From contig JAHDHK010000007.1 in assembly GCA_020631335.1 (NCBI GenBank), positions 1 to 35,958 on the forward strand: DNA of 35,958 bases. The letters run 5' to 3'. Shown here one piece after another: positions 25,639 through 34,015 of the stretch; the stretch's first letter is position 1, and the number at the start of each line of letters is the position of its first letter. The position numbers and the translations under genes were made by a program. Below the pieces are notes generated by a model. It was not told the origin of the DNA and searched no databases. It saw nothing but the letters and a program-made list of their open reading frames with translations. Source of the stretch: Chromatiales bacterium. GTDB lineage: Bacteria; Pseudomonadota; Gammaproteobacteria; Granulosicoccales; Granulosicoccaceae.

Positions 25639-26255
25639 TGCCAAATGTAAAAATTGCTTTGTGGGATCTGGGCAATGTCGTGGTGCGCTGGGAACCTGAA
25701 ACCATACTTGAACTTTGCCGCTGTGACGCTGAGCAAACTGATTTTCTGCGTCGTGAGTTCCTGGGACATACCGATTGGCTGAAGCTGGATCAGGGATTGA
25801 TTACAGAGCGCGAGTTTGCCGGGCGTCTGATTGAGCAGTCGACATTAAGCAGGGCACAGGTGTTGCGCTGTTTTGATGTGGTTCGCGAGTCGCTGACTGA
25901 CCTTTCACCTTCGATTGAGATGATTCAACAAATGCACAATGCAGGCATACCGATGTATGTGCTTTCAAACATGTCTCTCGATAATGCCAGCTATCTGCGA
26001 GAGCGGGAATACTTCCAGTACTTTGACGGAGTGATGATTTCGGCAGAAGAAAATCTTAACAAACCAGATCCGGAATTATTCAAACGGTTATTGAACAAAT
26101 TTTCTTTGCAGGCTGAAGATGTGTATTTTATCGATGATAGTCAGCCGAATATCGAAACCGCATTATCCCTGGGTTTTAGCGCTCAACATTTTCACCGAAC
26201 TCCGCATTGTTACCAGGAAATCCGGCGTGTGTTTCAACTGCCGGATGGTGGATAG
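25638..26255 (+). CDS. HAD-superfamily hydrolase, YihX-like sugar phosphatase
   Basis: A 205-residue HAD phosphatase. Motif I is WDLGNVVVRW with nucleophile Asp10; motif II is VLSNMS; the Lys of motif III is in NKPDPELF; motif IV is FIDDSQPNIE. A helical cap lies at about 15-85 (class C1). The LGN after the nucleophile is typical of the YihX (glucose-1-phosphatase) group. The TGATG overlap with the aldolase gene implies coupling, so its substrate could be a phosphorylated intermediate of the same pathway. Confidence 0.88.
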   Translation: MPNVKIALWDLGNVVVRWEPETILELCRCDAEQTDFLRREFLGHTDWLKLDQGLITEREFAGRLIEQSTLSRAQVLRCFDVVRESLTDLSPSIEMIQQMHNAGIPMYVLSNMSLDNASYLREREYFQYFDGVMISAEENLNKPDPELFKRLLNKFSLQAEDVYFIDDSQPNIETALSLGFSAQHFHRTPHCYQEIRRVFQLPDGG

Positions 26256-26319
26256 CTTGCACTTATGGACAACCATTCCGTTCTGACTGCGCAAGGTTTA
26301 CATAACCATTCAGTGCAAG
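26256..26319. repeat. 8-bp inverted repeat between convergent genes
   Basis: CTTGCACT (26256-26263) and AGTGCAAG (26312-26319) are perfect complements flanking 48 bp between the convergent HAD and AruI-like genes, with TTTTATT shortly after. It may form part of a shared termination structure. Confidence 0.3.
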
Positions 26320-26325
26320 AGTGTT

Positions 26326-27930
26326 TTATTGCATAATCTCTGCTTCTTCCATTTCGATCAGCACCGGCTCACAGTTGTCCAATGAGATGGCAAGTTGTTC
26401 ACACAGTGAATCGATGGTGTCTGCTCTGAATGATCTTATACCGTAGGATTCTGCAACCTTGAGATAGTCCGGTACGCAGAACTCCACCCCCACAGTCTTC
26501 ACGCCGGCCTGCTCCATCGTGGTTTTTATTTCCCGGTACCCGTTGTTACGCCAGACCAGAATAGCGACCGGCTGACCGGCATCTCTTAGTGTACCAAGCT
26601 CTCCCAGTACAAATTGAAGACCGCCGTCGCCAATGAGACATATCACCGGGTTTCCTCTTTTAGCAATGGATGCACCGATAGCAGCGGGCAGGGCGTAACC
26701 CAGCGTGCCAAAACCCACGGAAGAATTGAACCAGTGATTAGGCCTTGCTGTGTTAAACAGCATATTGCCGCTATAGATAAGCTGTGTTGAGTCACCGACA
26801 AATATCGCATCGGGCACGGTTGTTCGAACACGTTCAAGCAGTGATAAATGTCTACTCATCTCTGTCGTGAGTTCCTGATGTGCGTCCGTTATCACCGTGC
26901 GGCAGCGTTCACTGCCATTACCTTGCTTGCGTGTTGTCTTGCTAATCAAAGCGTTTGCAAAATGCTGCGAATCTGCCACAACACCGATGTCAGACAGATA
27001 GTTATTGTTAATTTGCAAAGGATCTATATCACAACGGACAAGTGTTCCATTGATATAAAATTCATCATTTTTATATTGATCGTAGTCGGTGGCGGCAAGC
27101 TCAGTGCCGATGGCTATTACCAGATCACTCGCCGCAATGGCGGTTCTTGCAGCCTTCATTGTACCGCTGGCAGAAACAGATAATGGATGTGCCGGTGGCA
27201 ACACACCACGTGCATTGATGGTGAGAAAAACGGGTGCATCGAGGTGTTCTGCCAGTTGTTGTATTGCACTTGCCGCCTGTCGGCAACCACCACCGGCAAG
27301 AATAACCGGAGAGTGACACTTATCTATAGCCTTAGCTGCTGCTGCCAGGCTGGAAGGATCAGGTGCCGGTCGGGTCGCTTGTCGACGACTTTGCATCGGT
27401 GTCAGGTGGCAGGTTTTGCCCAGCATGGAGACAGGAATTTGCAGATGCACAGGCCCCGGACGTGCACTTGAGAATACATCAAACGCGCGTGCAAGTGCCG
27501 ATGTCAGTTCTGTTTCACTGTGGATGGTTTGACTGAACCGGGTCAAGGTAGCAGACAGCGCGAGCTGGTCCGGCATTTCATGCAGCATCCCCTGTGCCTG
27601 CGGTGTGTTCAGTGTGTCGTTCACGCTGGAGATCACCAGCATGGGAATGGAATCGGCCAGCGCCTGTCCCATCGGTGTAGCGATATTGGTCAGCCCGGGT
27701 CCTGTAATCACAAAACATACCCCCGGTTTGCCACTGACGCGAGCGTATCCGTCTGCCATAAAACCCGCTCCCTGTTCATGTCGCGGGGTATGGTGGGTAA
27801 TCGAACTATCAGCGAGTCCACGATACAATTCGATAGTGTGTACACCAGGAATGCCAAAAACATGTTCGACACCATAGCGCTGTAACAACGCTATTAGTGC
27901 GACACCGAGAGTTGTCTGTTGATCTGCCAT
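26326..27930 (-). CDS. aruI: ThDP-dependent decarboxylase, AruI-like (5-guanidino-2-oxopentanoate decarboxylase)
   Basis: A 534-residue thiamine diphosphate enzyme of the acetolactate synthase superfamily. The N-terminal domain has YGVEHVFGIPGVHTIELYRG, TPRHEQGAGFMADGYARVSG with the ThDP-activating Glu, and the FVITGPGLTNIATPMGQALA block. The C-terminal ThDP/Mg motif is GDGGLQF ... WRNNGYREIK. The combination PGVHTIELYRGL plus RHEQGAGFMADGYARV is what I recall of Pseudomonas AruI, which decarboxylates 2-ketoarginine to 4-guanidinobutanal in the arginine transaminase pathway. It lies 5 bp after a class III aminotransferase, which fits a transaminate-then-decarboxylate sequence. It could instead act on another 2-oxo acid. 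Confidence 0.7.
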   Translation of the reverse strand: MADQQTTLGVALIALLQRYGVEHVFGIPGVHTIELYRGLADSSITHHTPRHEQGAGFMADGYARVSGKPGVCFVITGPGLTNIATPMGQALADSIPMLVISSVNDTLNTPQAQGMLHEMPDQLALSATLTRFSQTIHSETELTSALARAFDVFSSARPGPVHLQIPVSMLGKTCHLTPMQSRRQATRPAPDPSSLAAAAKAIDKCHSPVILAGGGCRQAASAIQQLAEHLDAPVFLTINARGVLPPAHPLSVSASGTMKAARTAIAASDLVIAIGTELAATDYDQYKNDEFYINGTLVRCDIDPLQINNNYLSDIGVVADSQHFANALISKTTRKQGNGSERCRTVITDAHQELTTEMSRHLSLLERVRTTVPDAIFVGDSTQLIYSGNMLFNTARPNHWFNSSVGFGTLGYALPAAIGASIAKRGNPVICLIGDGGLQFVLGELGTLRDAGQPVAILVWRNNGYREIKTTMEQAGVKTVGVEFCVPDYLKVAESYGIRSFRADTIDSLCEQLAISLDNCEPVLIEMEEAEIMQ

Positions 27931-27935
27931 AAGCC

Positions 27936-29351
27936 TCAGGACAAGTGCCCCTCTTTTTTCAACTGTACAGTGGCCTCTTCGATGCTTTCACGAAGTGTCT
28001 CTACCACAAAGTCTATTTGTTGTTTATCGATTATCAGTGGCGGGGACATCACATTGAGATTAATAATCGGTCGCACCAGTAGCCCTTTTTTATCAGCGAT
28101 AGCAGAAATAGTTTTGCTGATATCAATGTGGTCCGGAAAAACTGCTTTGGTGCTTTTGTCGGCGACAAACTCTACGCATTGCATAAGACTGACACCTCTA
28201 ATTTCGCCGACAATCTCAAGGTCATTCAGGGTTTGTAATTTTTTTTCAAAGTACTGGCCAACGTCTTTGACATGTTCAAACAGATTTTCACGTTCCATGA
28301 TTTCGATATTTTTTAATGCGGCCGCACACGATACAGGATGCCCGGAGTAGGTGTATCCGTTGGAAAAATACCGTCCATGGCCCGGTTCACTGATCACATC
28401 GTGTATATGTGACGAGTATATGGTTGCCCCCAGTGGCAGATACCCCGAGGTAATGCCTTTGGCGCAGGTAATGATATCGGGCTGCAGACCGAAAACGTCT
28501 TTCGATGCAAACCAGTGACCGAGTCGCCCGAATGCGGTGACTACTTCATCTGATACATACAGAACGTCATGTGCTTTACAGATTTCCATAGTGCGTTGGT
28601 GGTAGCCATCTGGCGGAACCACTACACCGCCGGCGCCCAGAATCGGTTCAGCAAAAAATGCGGCGACGTTATCTGCGCCCAGCTCAACTATTTTCTGTTC
28701 CAGTTCATCAACAAGAAAGTCCAGATATTGTGACTCACTTTGTCCGTCGCCGTTGCGATAGTAGTTAGGACTTGATATGTGGTGAATCGTGTCACGGATA
28801 TAATCAAACTCGGGTGGATGATCTGCTTTTTTCCCACCGATTGACATAGACACATAAGTAGACCCGTGATACGAGGCATCTCTGGCAATAATGTGTTTTT
28901 TGTTTCGTTTTCCACGGCAGTTCTGGTAATACTGAATCAGACGGAAAGCTGAATCGTTGGCGGTCGAGCCTCCGCAACTGAACATGACATGGTTGAGGTC
29001 GCCCGGTGCCAATTCGGCAAGCTTCGCTGCCAGCTCTGCTGCCGGTGCATTGGTCATGTCAACGAAAGGGCTGGCGTAGGTCATTTTCAGCATTTGTTCT
29101 GCGACCGCTTCAACCATTTCGCTTCTGCCCTGGCCGATGTTGGTACACCACAAGCCACCAACAGAGTCGAGGTAACGGTTGCCATCGATATCGTAAAGCC
29201 AGGCACCTTCAGCACGATCCATAACCATTGCGCCTTCCTCGTGGAAGCTGTCGAATAGCTGCCAGGGGTGCAGGTGATGATCCTTGTCTTTTTGCCAGAT
29301 TTCTCTGGCGTAGTTGTGCGAGCTGCCCGGTGTCATGTTGTGTTCGACCAT
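27936..29351 (-). CDS. Class III PLP-dependent aminotransferase
   Basis: A 471-residue omega-type aminotransferase. Motifs are WLYDIDGNRYLDSVGGLW at the N-terminus, FSCGGSTANDSAFRLIQYY, RDASYHGSTYVSMSIGG, AAFFAEPILGAGGVVVPPDG, the cofactor-binding Asp in VSDEVVTAFGRLG, the Schiff-base Lys in TCAKGITSGYLPLGA, and NGYTYSGHPVSCAAAL. The family includes putrescine-pyruvate, taurine-pyruvate and beta-alanine-pyruvate transaminases. It is first in an operon with the AruI-like decarboxylase. Pseudomonas arginine-pyruvate transaminase (AruH) is class I, so this enzyme may act on a different substrate or a later amine. Start at ATG 29351; the ATG at 29336 is an alternative. Confidence 0.88.
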   Translation of the reverse strand: MVEHNMTPGSSHNYAREIWQKDKDHHLHPWQLFDSFHEEGAMVMDRAEGAWLYDIDGNRYLDSVGGLWCTNIGQGRSEMVEAVAEQMLKMTYASPFVDMTNAPAAELAAKLAELAPGDLNHVMFSCGGSTANDSAFRLIQYYQNCRGKRNKKHIIARDASYHGSTYVSMSIGGKKADHPPEFDYIRDTIHHISSPNYYRNGDGQSESQYLDFLVDELEQKIVELGADNVAAFFAEPILGAGGVVVPPDGYHQRTMEICKAHDVLYVSDEVVTAFGRLGHWFASKDVFGLQPDIITCAKGITSGYLPLGATIYSSHIHDVISEPGHGRYFSNGYTYSGHPVSCAAALKNIEIMERENLFEHVKDVGQYFEKKLQTLNDLEIVGEIRGVSLMQCVEFVADKSTKAVFPDHIDISKTISAIADKKGLLVRPIINLNVMSPPLIIDKQQIDFVVETLRESIEEATVQLKKEGHLS

Positions 29352-29529
29352 TGTATTGTCAGTCTTTCATTGTAGGGGTAATCAGCTGAGTGCGCTAAAG
29401 CAGCTACGCCATTTCCAACGGGCTTGTGTGCCGGAACCGTGTTACGGTTGACGACAGCCAGGCTTGCAGCCATCAGACAAGCCTGTTATCCAATACGGCA
29501 CGGTTTCATCACCCGCAAAGAGAATTGTC

Positions 29530-29817
29530 ATGTCTACCCGACCCCCGGCTGTTCCGACTGTACAGGTTAAAAATGAACGTGTAATTGTAACCGAATGGCG
29601 TTTTCCACCCGGAGGTGAGACCGGCTGGCATCGCCACGGATACGATTATGTAGTGGTGCCGCAGTCTACCGGTAAACTGTTGCTCGAAACGCGGGAGGGT
29701 AATACAGAAGCTTCTCTGGTTGCCGGTCAGGCGTATTACCGGGCTGAAGGCGTTGAGCACAATGTTGTGAACGCTAATGACTATGAATTTGTATTTGTTG
29801 AAACTGAGATTCTATAG
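29530..29817 (+). CDS. Small cupin-domain protein
   Basis: A 95-residue single cupin barrel. Motif 1 includes RFPPGGETGWHRHGYDYVVV with the HxH metal ligands, and motif 2 is YYRAEGVEHNVVN with another His. Function cannot be assigned; small cupins act as isomerases, dioxygenases or ligand-binding proteins. The ATG at 29530 follows AAAGAGAA at a good distance; an in-frame ATG at 29464 would add 22 residues. It is divergent from the aminotransferase operon, so its product may be linked to that pathway. Confidence 0.75.
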   Translation: MSTRPPAVPTVQVKNERVIVTEWRFPPGGETGWHRHGYDYVVVPQSTGKLLLETREGNTEASLVAGQAYYRAEGVEHNVVNANDYEFVFVETEIL

Positions 29818-29862
29818 AGTGGCTGTGACGGGATAAACCGACTGAACAGCTGTGATTTCTGT

Positions 29863-30297
29863 TTATACAGAGACATCCTGCGACGCTTCAACGCTCAGGT
29901 TTTCCTTTATCCAGGAGGGGACAGGGACTGCAATCAGTTTTCCATGGTCATCCGTACCACCCCAAACCCTGACTTCTTTCCCGCTACAAAGAAGTGTATC
30001 GTCGCGACAGAAACGGTGGGCGATATCAAAAGATTTATTACCGAACCTGGTGACGCTGCTGGACAGTATTAAATGGTCTCCGAGATAGGCAGGTGAGTGA
30101 AATTCTGCCGAGCTTGTCACCAGCGGGCACGCTTTGAAGTCAGGGTCGTTTATGTGGTCTTTCAGATCCAGCCCGGCGATTCTAAGCAGCGAATGTGAGC
30201 AGTGATCCATCCATATATAGTAATGCGGGTTGTAGATGATTTTGGCCGGATCACAGTGGCCCCATTCGACTCTGATTCTCAGTCTGGCTTCCAGCAT
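29863..30297 (-). CDS. Acyl-CoA thioesterase, 4-hydroxybenzoyl-CoA thioesterase (hot-dog) family
   Basis: A 144-residue single hot-dog domain. The signature is RVEWGHCDPAKIIYNPHYYI with the catalytic-type Asp16, continuing WMDHCSHSLLRIAGL; later SAEFHSPAYLGDHLILSSSV and KSFDIAHRF are typical beta-strand blocks. It probably hydrolyses an aryl- or acyl-CoA thioester in the cytosol. It converges on the cupin gene and stands alone on its strand. Confidence 0.87.
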   Translation of the reverse strand: MLEARLRIRVEWGHCDPAKIIYNPHYYIWMDHCSHSLLRIAGLDLKDHINDPDFKACPLVTSSAEFHSPAYLGDHLILSSSVTRFGNKSFDIAHRFCRDDTLLCSGKEVRVWGGTDDHGKLIAVPVPSWIKENLSVEASQDVSV

Positions 30298-30542
30298 TGG
30301 ATCTTTCCGGTGTTTCTGCGATTAGCTCAAGTGTAGTGCAGACACGGCACCGAAGAGAATACCTGTGCCCTGTGCATGCGTTAAGTGAACATATTGAGTC
30401 TGTGTTGTTTCGAGCTTCTCCCGGCTTGACTGTTCGTGTGGCTGATCAACCCATATAGATAGATTGTGAATGGCCAATGGATCCCTTGCAGCGCGTGGTT
30501 TGCAGGGGTAGTCTGCGGCAGATCCAACAACTGTTACAGCTC

Positions 30543-31127
30543 ATGGCAAAGCTCTACTTTTACTATTCTTCGATGAACGCGGGAAAATCAACCTCGTTAT
30601 TGCAATCCAGCTACAACTACCGCGAGCGCGGAATGCATACCATGGTGCTGGCACCGGCTATTGATAATCGCTATGGCGAGGGGATGGTTGCATCGAGAAT
30701 CGGGTTGCAGACCGAGGCGAGTATTTTTGATCCTCAGCATAATTTGTTCGACTTGATAGAGACCGAACATACAAAAAAAACACTCAGTTGTGTATTGGTA
30801 GATGAGGCACAGTTTTTAAATCGTGATCAGGTTTTCCAGTTGAGTGAAGTATGCGATAAGCTCGATGTGCCGGTGCTGGCCTATGGTATCCGCACCGATT
30901 TTCAGGGAGAGCCGTTTGAAGGAAGCAAGTACCTGCTGGCGTGGGCGGATAACCTGAAGGAGCTGAAAGCGATTTGTTTCTGCGGACGCAAAGCTACCAT
31001 GGTTATTCGTCGCGATGAAAACGGTAACGCGGTCACCGAGGGTGCTCAAATCGAAATCGGTGGTAATGACCGTTATGAGTCGACCTGTCGTCTGCATTTC
31101 AAACAAGCCTATTTTTCCAGTGAATAA
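30543..31127 (+). CDS. tdk: Thymidine kinase
   Basis: Type II thymidine kinase of 194 residues that salvages thymidine to dTMP. The P-loop is MNAGKST (11-17) after the typical [10 protein letters not shown] start; LVDEAQFL is the Walker B-like DEAQ motif; [24 protein letters not shown] is the thymidine lid region; zinc ligands are in CFCGRKA and the later STCRLHF (third Cys and His). The ATG at 30543 is chosen because it gives the standard N-terminus; an upstream in-frame ATG at 30477 adds 22 residues without similarity. Confidence 0.96.
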   Translation: MAKLYFYYSSMNAGKSTSLLQSSYNYRERGMHTMVLAPAIDNRYGEGMVASRIGLQTEASIFDPQHNLFDLIETEHTKKTLSCVLVDEAQFLNRDQVFQLSEVCDKLDVPVLAYGIRTDFQGEPFEGSKYLLAWADNLKELKAICFCGRKATMVIRRDENGNAVTEGAQIEIGGNDRYESTCRLHFKQAYFSSE

Positions 31128-31163
31128 ACTTGATTGGCTACCCTGGTGTTTAAGGACTTTTTC

Positions 31164-31313
31164 TAGCTCAACCAGGTCTTCGCAGAAATTCTGTCACTGA
31201 ATACATACCTTTGGAACGGTGCCGGAGACGTTGCGCTGGCCGGGCTGATCGCACACACCATCGGGAGATGGGTGGCACAGCCGATCACTCACGGCGACTA
31301 CTGAGCCGCCTAT
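31164..31313 (+). pseudogene. Possible gene remnant downstream of tdk
   Basis: After a TAG at 31164, 45 codons read LNQVFAEILSLNTYLWNGAG then DVALAGLIAHTIGRWVAQPI and THGDY before TGA. The composition is protein-like (a hydrophobic helix flanked by polar ends), but there is no start codon of note, and the frame upstream of the TAG also reads plausibly (LVFKDFF). It may be a decayed gene end. I do not recognise a parent family. The rest of 31128-31427 holds only a palindrome. Confidence 0.2.
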
Positions 31314-31355
31314 GAGACATAACCTGTAAGTCTACATACTAAGGTTCGCGGCGTC

Positions 31356-31375
31356 GTACCCGGTATTCCGGGTAC
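31356..31375. terminator. 8-bp hairpin 3' of the AOR gene
   Basis: GTACCCGG and CCGGGTAC form a perfect 8-bp stem around TATT, 53 bp past the AOR stop on the reverse strand. There is no T-run, so it may stabilise the mRNA 3' end or be a factor-dependent terminator. Confidence 0.35.
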
Positions 31376-31427
31376 ATCGGGCCGGACATTGGTGCAAGCG
31401 CTAAAGCACTTCTATACCGGTTTTGTG

Positions 31428-33152
31428 TCAGGCGTTTGTATGTTGCTGCCACCAGGATTCTGCTGACGGTTTAACTTCCTTGCCGTGAAAACGTGCGAGC
31501 TTGCCGGTGGGTGCCAGTGCTTCTTTATAAAAGAATTCCGGCAGGTCATCGTCATCAACCAGGAATCCGGCTTGTTGATTAAATTCGTTTTCAAGTTTCA
31601 GTGCTTCGGTGCCAAGCTGCTGATAAAAATCCGGCGTTAATTGCGTGCCGTGTGCATCGTTCAGCGCATTCACCATAAAATCTATCTGCTCGTTGGTGAC
31701 TGATCTTCCGAAGATGCACAGACCCAGTGAGTCGGCTGCTGCGGTCAGTACCTGTGCTTCAAGGCTGGCGTGCACCAACTCTTCCACTTCCTTGCCTTCG
31801 CATTCGTAGGTAGGCAGATTGCCAGCGGTGTGGTCAGCCCCCTGTGCGGTCATCATCATCGTGATACCGGTGACCTCTATCACTCTCGGGTCGTAGGCGC
31901 TGATCGTTTGTTTTTTGATCACCGGCACACGCTCGATACCATAGTGTTCACCGACGCGTGCGGCGCCCTGTGCGATGATTTTGCCCAGGTCACTGCCGGT
32001 GCGCATTTCATCGCACATCTTTTCCATAAAGGCAGCATCACCGAATTCACCGTGACCGGCATCCATTAACACCCCGAGCGTGCCACCGAGTTCGATGGTA
32101 TCGACACCGAGATCATTGGCGTGCCAGTTAACCCGTGCCAGATCATCCGGGTCTTTCAGGCCACAGTTGGTACCGACCAGTCCTATCGTTTCATACTCTA
32201 TTGGCGAGACGACTTCGTTACCGTCTTCGTCAGCGTAAACGTTGCTGCACTGAATAAGACAGCCGGGCATACAGGCGTGGGTTGTCTCGCCTCCTCTGGC
32301 TATATTTTGTTCTCGCAGGTAGTCGCCACTTAGTTTGTAGGTTTCTTTGCTGGTATCGGCGGCACGCCCGCCGGTAAAGTTTCTAACCGGAATTCCGCCG
32401 AGCTGATTGATAACATCTGACATCATCGCTGTGCCGGTTTTGGCAAAGTTGTCGATAGCGGGTTCAGCTTTCAACATTTTGTTGTATTCGCGCACCGCCC
32501 CCATTAGTTTCTTGCGCTCATGGAAGGAGGGCATTTTGTGTAGATCTACAACAATGGCTTTGACTTTCTTGCTACCCATGACGGCACCGACACCACCCCG
32601 GGCACTGAGGCGCGAGGGTCGTAAATCCACATCGCTAAACGATATTCCAGCCAACAGCCCCTGATACTCGCCTACCGGCCCGCAGAGTCCGATACTGCAT
32701 TTTCTACCGTAGACCTCGTGCAGTTTTTCGGCAGTGTCAAAGTTGCCCATGCCCAGATAAGCCTCTGCAGGTGCAAAATCAATCGATCCGTCCTTCTTGA
32801 AGTGAATAATGACCCATTCATCTGATGCGTTGTGCAGGGTAAATCCGGCAAGCTCAAGTTGCCCGAGGGCAAAACCGAATGTTCCGCCTGAATTGGCTTC
32901 TTTAATACCACCTGTCAATGGGCTTTTACAGCCGACACTGGTGCGATTGGCATTGGAAAAATTACTGCCGGCAAAAGGACCTGCGGAAAAAATCAACGGG
33001 TTTTGCGGGGACAGAGGATCGACATCAGCCACTCCCTGATCAAGTAGTGTGCGAGCGATAAGATGCCGGCCGGCACGGATGATATCTTCGCCGTGCAGTG
33101 CTTCTTTTTTGATACTTTGATCGCTTAGATCAATATGGCAGTAGGTTCTCAT
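31428..33152 (-). CDS. Aldehyde ferredoxin oxidoreductase-family tungsto/molybdopterin enzyme
   Basis: A 574-residue cytosolic protein of the AOR family, enzymes that hold a bis-pyranopterin tungsten (sometimes molybdenum) cofactor and a [4Fe-4S] cluster and oxidise aldehydes to acids with ferredoxin-type acceptors. Visible are the N-terminal NPLIFSAGPFAGS and the cofactor-domain RLSARGGVGAVMGSKKVKAI. Cys294, Cys298 and Cys302 in ACMPGCLIQC and Cys479 in DSLGLCIF are the likely cluster ligands, and QGADHTAGNLP follows the family pattern. Cysteine spacing is C-x3-C-x3-C instead of C-x2-C-x3-C of archaeal AOR. The ATG at 33152 has AAGGAG eight bases upstream, so an upstream frame start at 33176 is rejected. 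No iron-sulfur partner subunit or cofactor gene is adjacent. Confidence 0.9.
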   Translation of the reverse strand: MRTYCHIDLSDQSIKKEALHGEDIIRAGRHLIARTLLDQGVADVDPLSPQNPLIFSAGPFAGSNFSNANRTSVGCKSPLTGGIKEANSGGTFGFALGQLELAGFTLHNASDEWVIIHFKKDGSIDFAPAEAYLGMGNFDTAEKLHEVYGRKCSIGLCGPVGEYQGLLAGISFSDVDLRPSRLSARGGVGAVMGSKKVKAIVVDLHKMPSFHERKKLMGAVREYNKMLKAEPAIDNFAKTGTAMMSDVINQLGGIPVRNFTGGRAADTSKETYKLSGDYLREQNIARGGETTHACMPGCLIQCSNVYADEDGNEVVSPIEYETIGLVGTNCGLKDPDDLARVNWHANDLGVDTIELGGTLGVLMDAGHGEFGDAAFMEKMCDEMRTGSDLGKIIAQGAARVGEHYGIERVPVIKKQTISAYDPRVIEVTGITMMMTAQGADHTAGNLPTYECEGKEVEELVHASLEAQVLTAAADSLGLCIFGRSVTNEQIDFMVNALNDAHGTQLTPDFYQQLGTEALKLENEFNQQAGFLVDDDDLPEFFYKEALAPTGKLARFHGKEVKPSAESWWQQHTNA

Positions 33153-33269
33153 GGCCGTTCTCCTTGTCGGGGACAATATTGGGGCTGGCTGTTCGGGGAC
33201 CGCATAGCACGAATGGCATATCGCAAACGGCTGATTCCGGTTTATGTGCCCAGTATAAAGGACGATAGG

Positions 33270-33291
33270 GACGGTGTTGGCTTACACCGTC
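33270..33291. terminator. Hairpin between the beta-barrel and AOR genes
   Basis: GACGGTGT (33270-33277) and ACACCGTC (33284-33291) form a perfect 8-bp stem around a 6-base loop, with no T-run. It lies just past the beta-barrel stop and before the AOR start on the same strand, so it could partly terminate or protect the upstream message. A reverse-strand TATACT (33252-33257) after it is a weak candidate -10 for AOR alone. Confidence 0.35.
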
Positions 33292-33314
33292 ACGTTCGCC
33301 AGTTGGTACAACCG

Positions 33315-33869
33315 CTAACGCCAGTAAAACCGAACACCCAGACCGATGACTGAGTCATCTCCGAGGCTGGTTTGAAGCAATGCGGAAAACCCCGGTGAGA
33401 CCTCATACAGGCCCGCCAGCAGAATATTCAGATCGGTATCAAAAACTGTGTTGAATTCAAGCGCCGCGTTCAGCTCGATAACATCGTTGAACGCATAGCG
33501 TGTACCCACGGATGCGAAGATACCGCCTTCGTCTTCAACCCGATCAAGACCGGCTGAAAAATTCAGATCCGCCCGAGGATAGCGCTGTGACTGCTTGTAA
33601 TAGGTGGCGCCGAGCCTTAAGGCATCGTTGTCATTGTCGGCACTGAGATAGTCGACCCGCAGGGCGATGTTGTCGCGAATGTCGCCAGAGCCTGTCAGTC
33701 CGAAGCCGTCGGCTCCATCCGCATCAAGATATTTGATCTCGGCGAAGTTATAGTTGAAGACGCTGGGACCCTTGCTGAACAGATCCGCTGCGTGTGAAGC
33801 ACTGTAAAGCGAGGATACAGCCAGTAAAGAAGCGGCTGCGACGCAGTGGGTCAACGTTGCTTTTTTCAA
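33315..33869 (-). CDS. Small outer-membrane beta-barrel protein
   Basis: A secreted protein of about 184 residues. The signal peptide is KKATLTHCVAAASLLAVSSL followed by YSASHA, with cleavage after SHA. The mature part alternates hydrophobic and polar residues in 8-10-residue strands (NIALRVDYLSAD, ALRLGATYYKQ, GIFASVGTRYAF, ELNAALEFNTV, VIGLGVRFYW) and ends in an aromatic strand, as expected for an 8-stranded barrel. TTG 33869 is chosen because GGAG lies exactly six bases before it; the ATG at 33875 would abut GGAG with no spacer. Function (transport, adhesion or structural) is unknown. It lies 146 bp after the micro-ORF and 162 bp before AOR, all on one strand. Confidence 0.8.
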   Translation of the reverse strand: MKKATLTHCVAAASLLAVSSLYSASHAADLFSKGPSVFNYNFAEIKYLDADGADGFGLTGSGDIRDNIALRVDYLSADNDNDALRLGATYYKQSQRYPRADLNFSAGLDRVEDEGGIFASVGTRYAFNDVIELNAALEFNTVFDTDLNILLAGLYEVSPGFSALLQTSLGDDSVIGLGVRFYWR

Positions 33870-34015
33870 ATTCATCTCCGGGTGGTGGGCAACCAGGCGT
33901 TGCGCGACCGGATGATGTTAACTGACGAACAGGCTATTTGTCTTGTATTAGAGGTGTCGGGAAGGGCTGTTTGTTAGGGCGGGTGGGTTAATGGAAACCT
34001 GGTGAAGGCAGGGTG

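Noticed and set aside
30426-30459. TTGACT/TATAGA as a tdk promoter
   Set aside because: The spacer is 22 bp, outside the normal 15-19 bp range.
31428-33152. AOR-family gene as a selenoprotein linked to selC
   Set aside because: The frame is uninterrupted and the ligand positions are ordinary Cys codons; no UGA occurs inside it.
33870-34015. Further small ORFs between the micro-ORF and the barrel gene
   Set aside because: No frame with start, ribosome-binding site and reasonable length was found.
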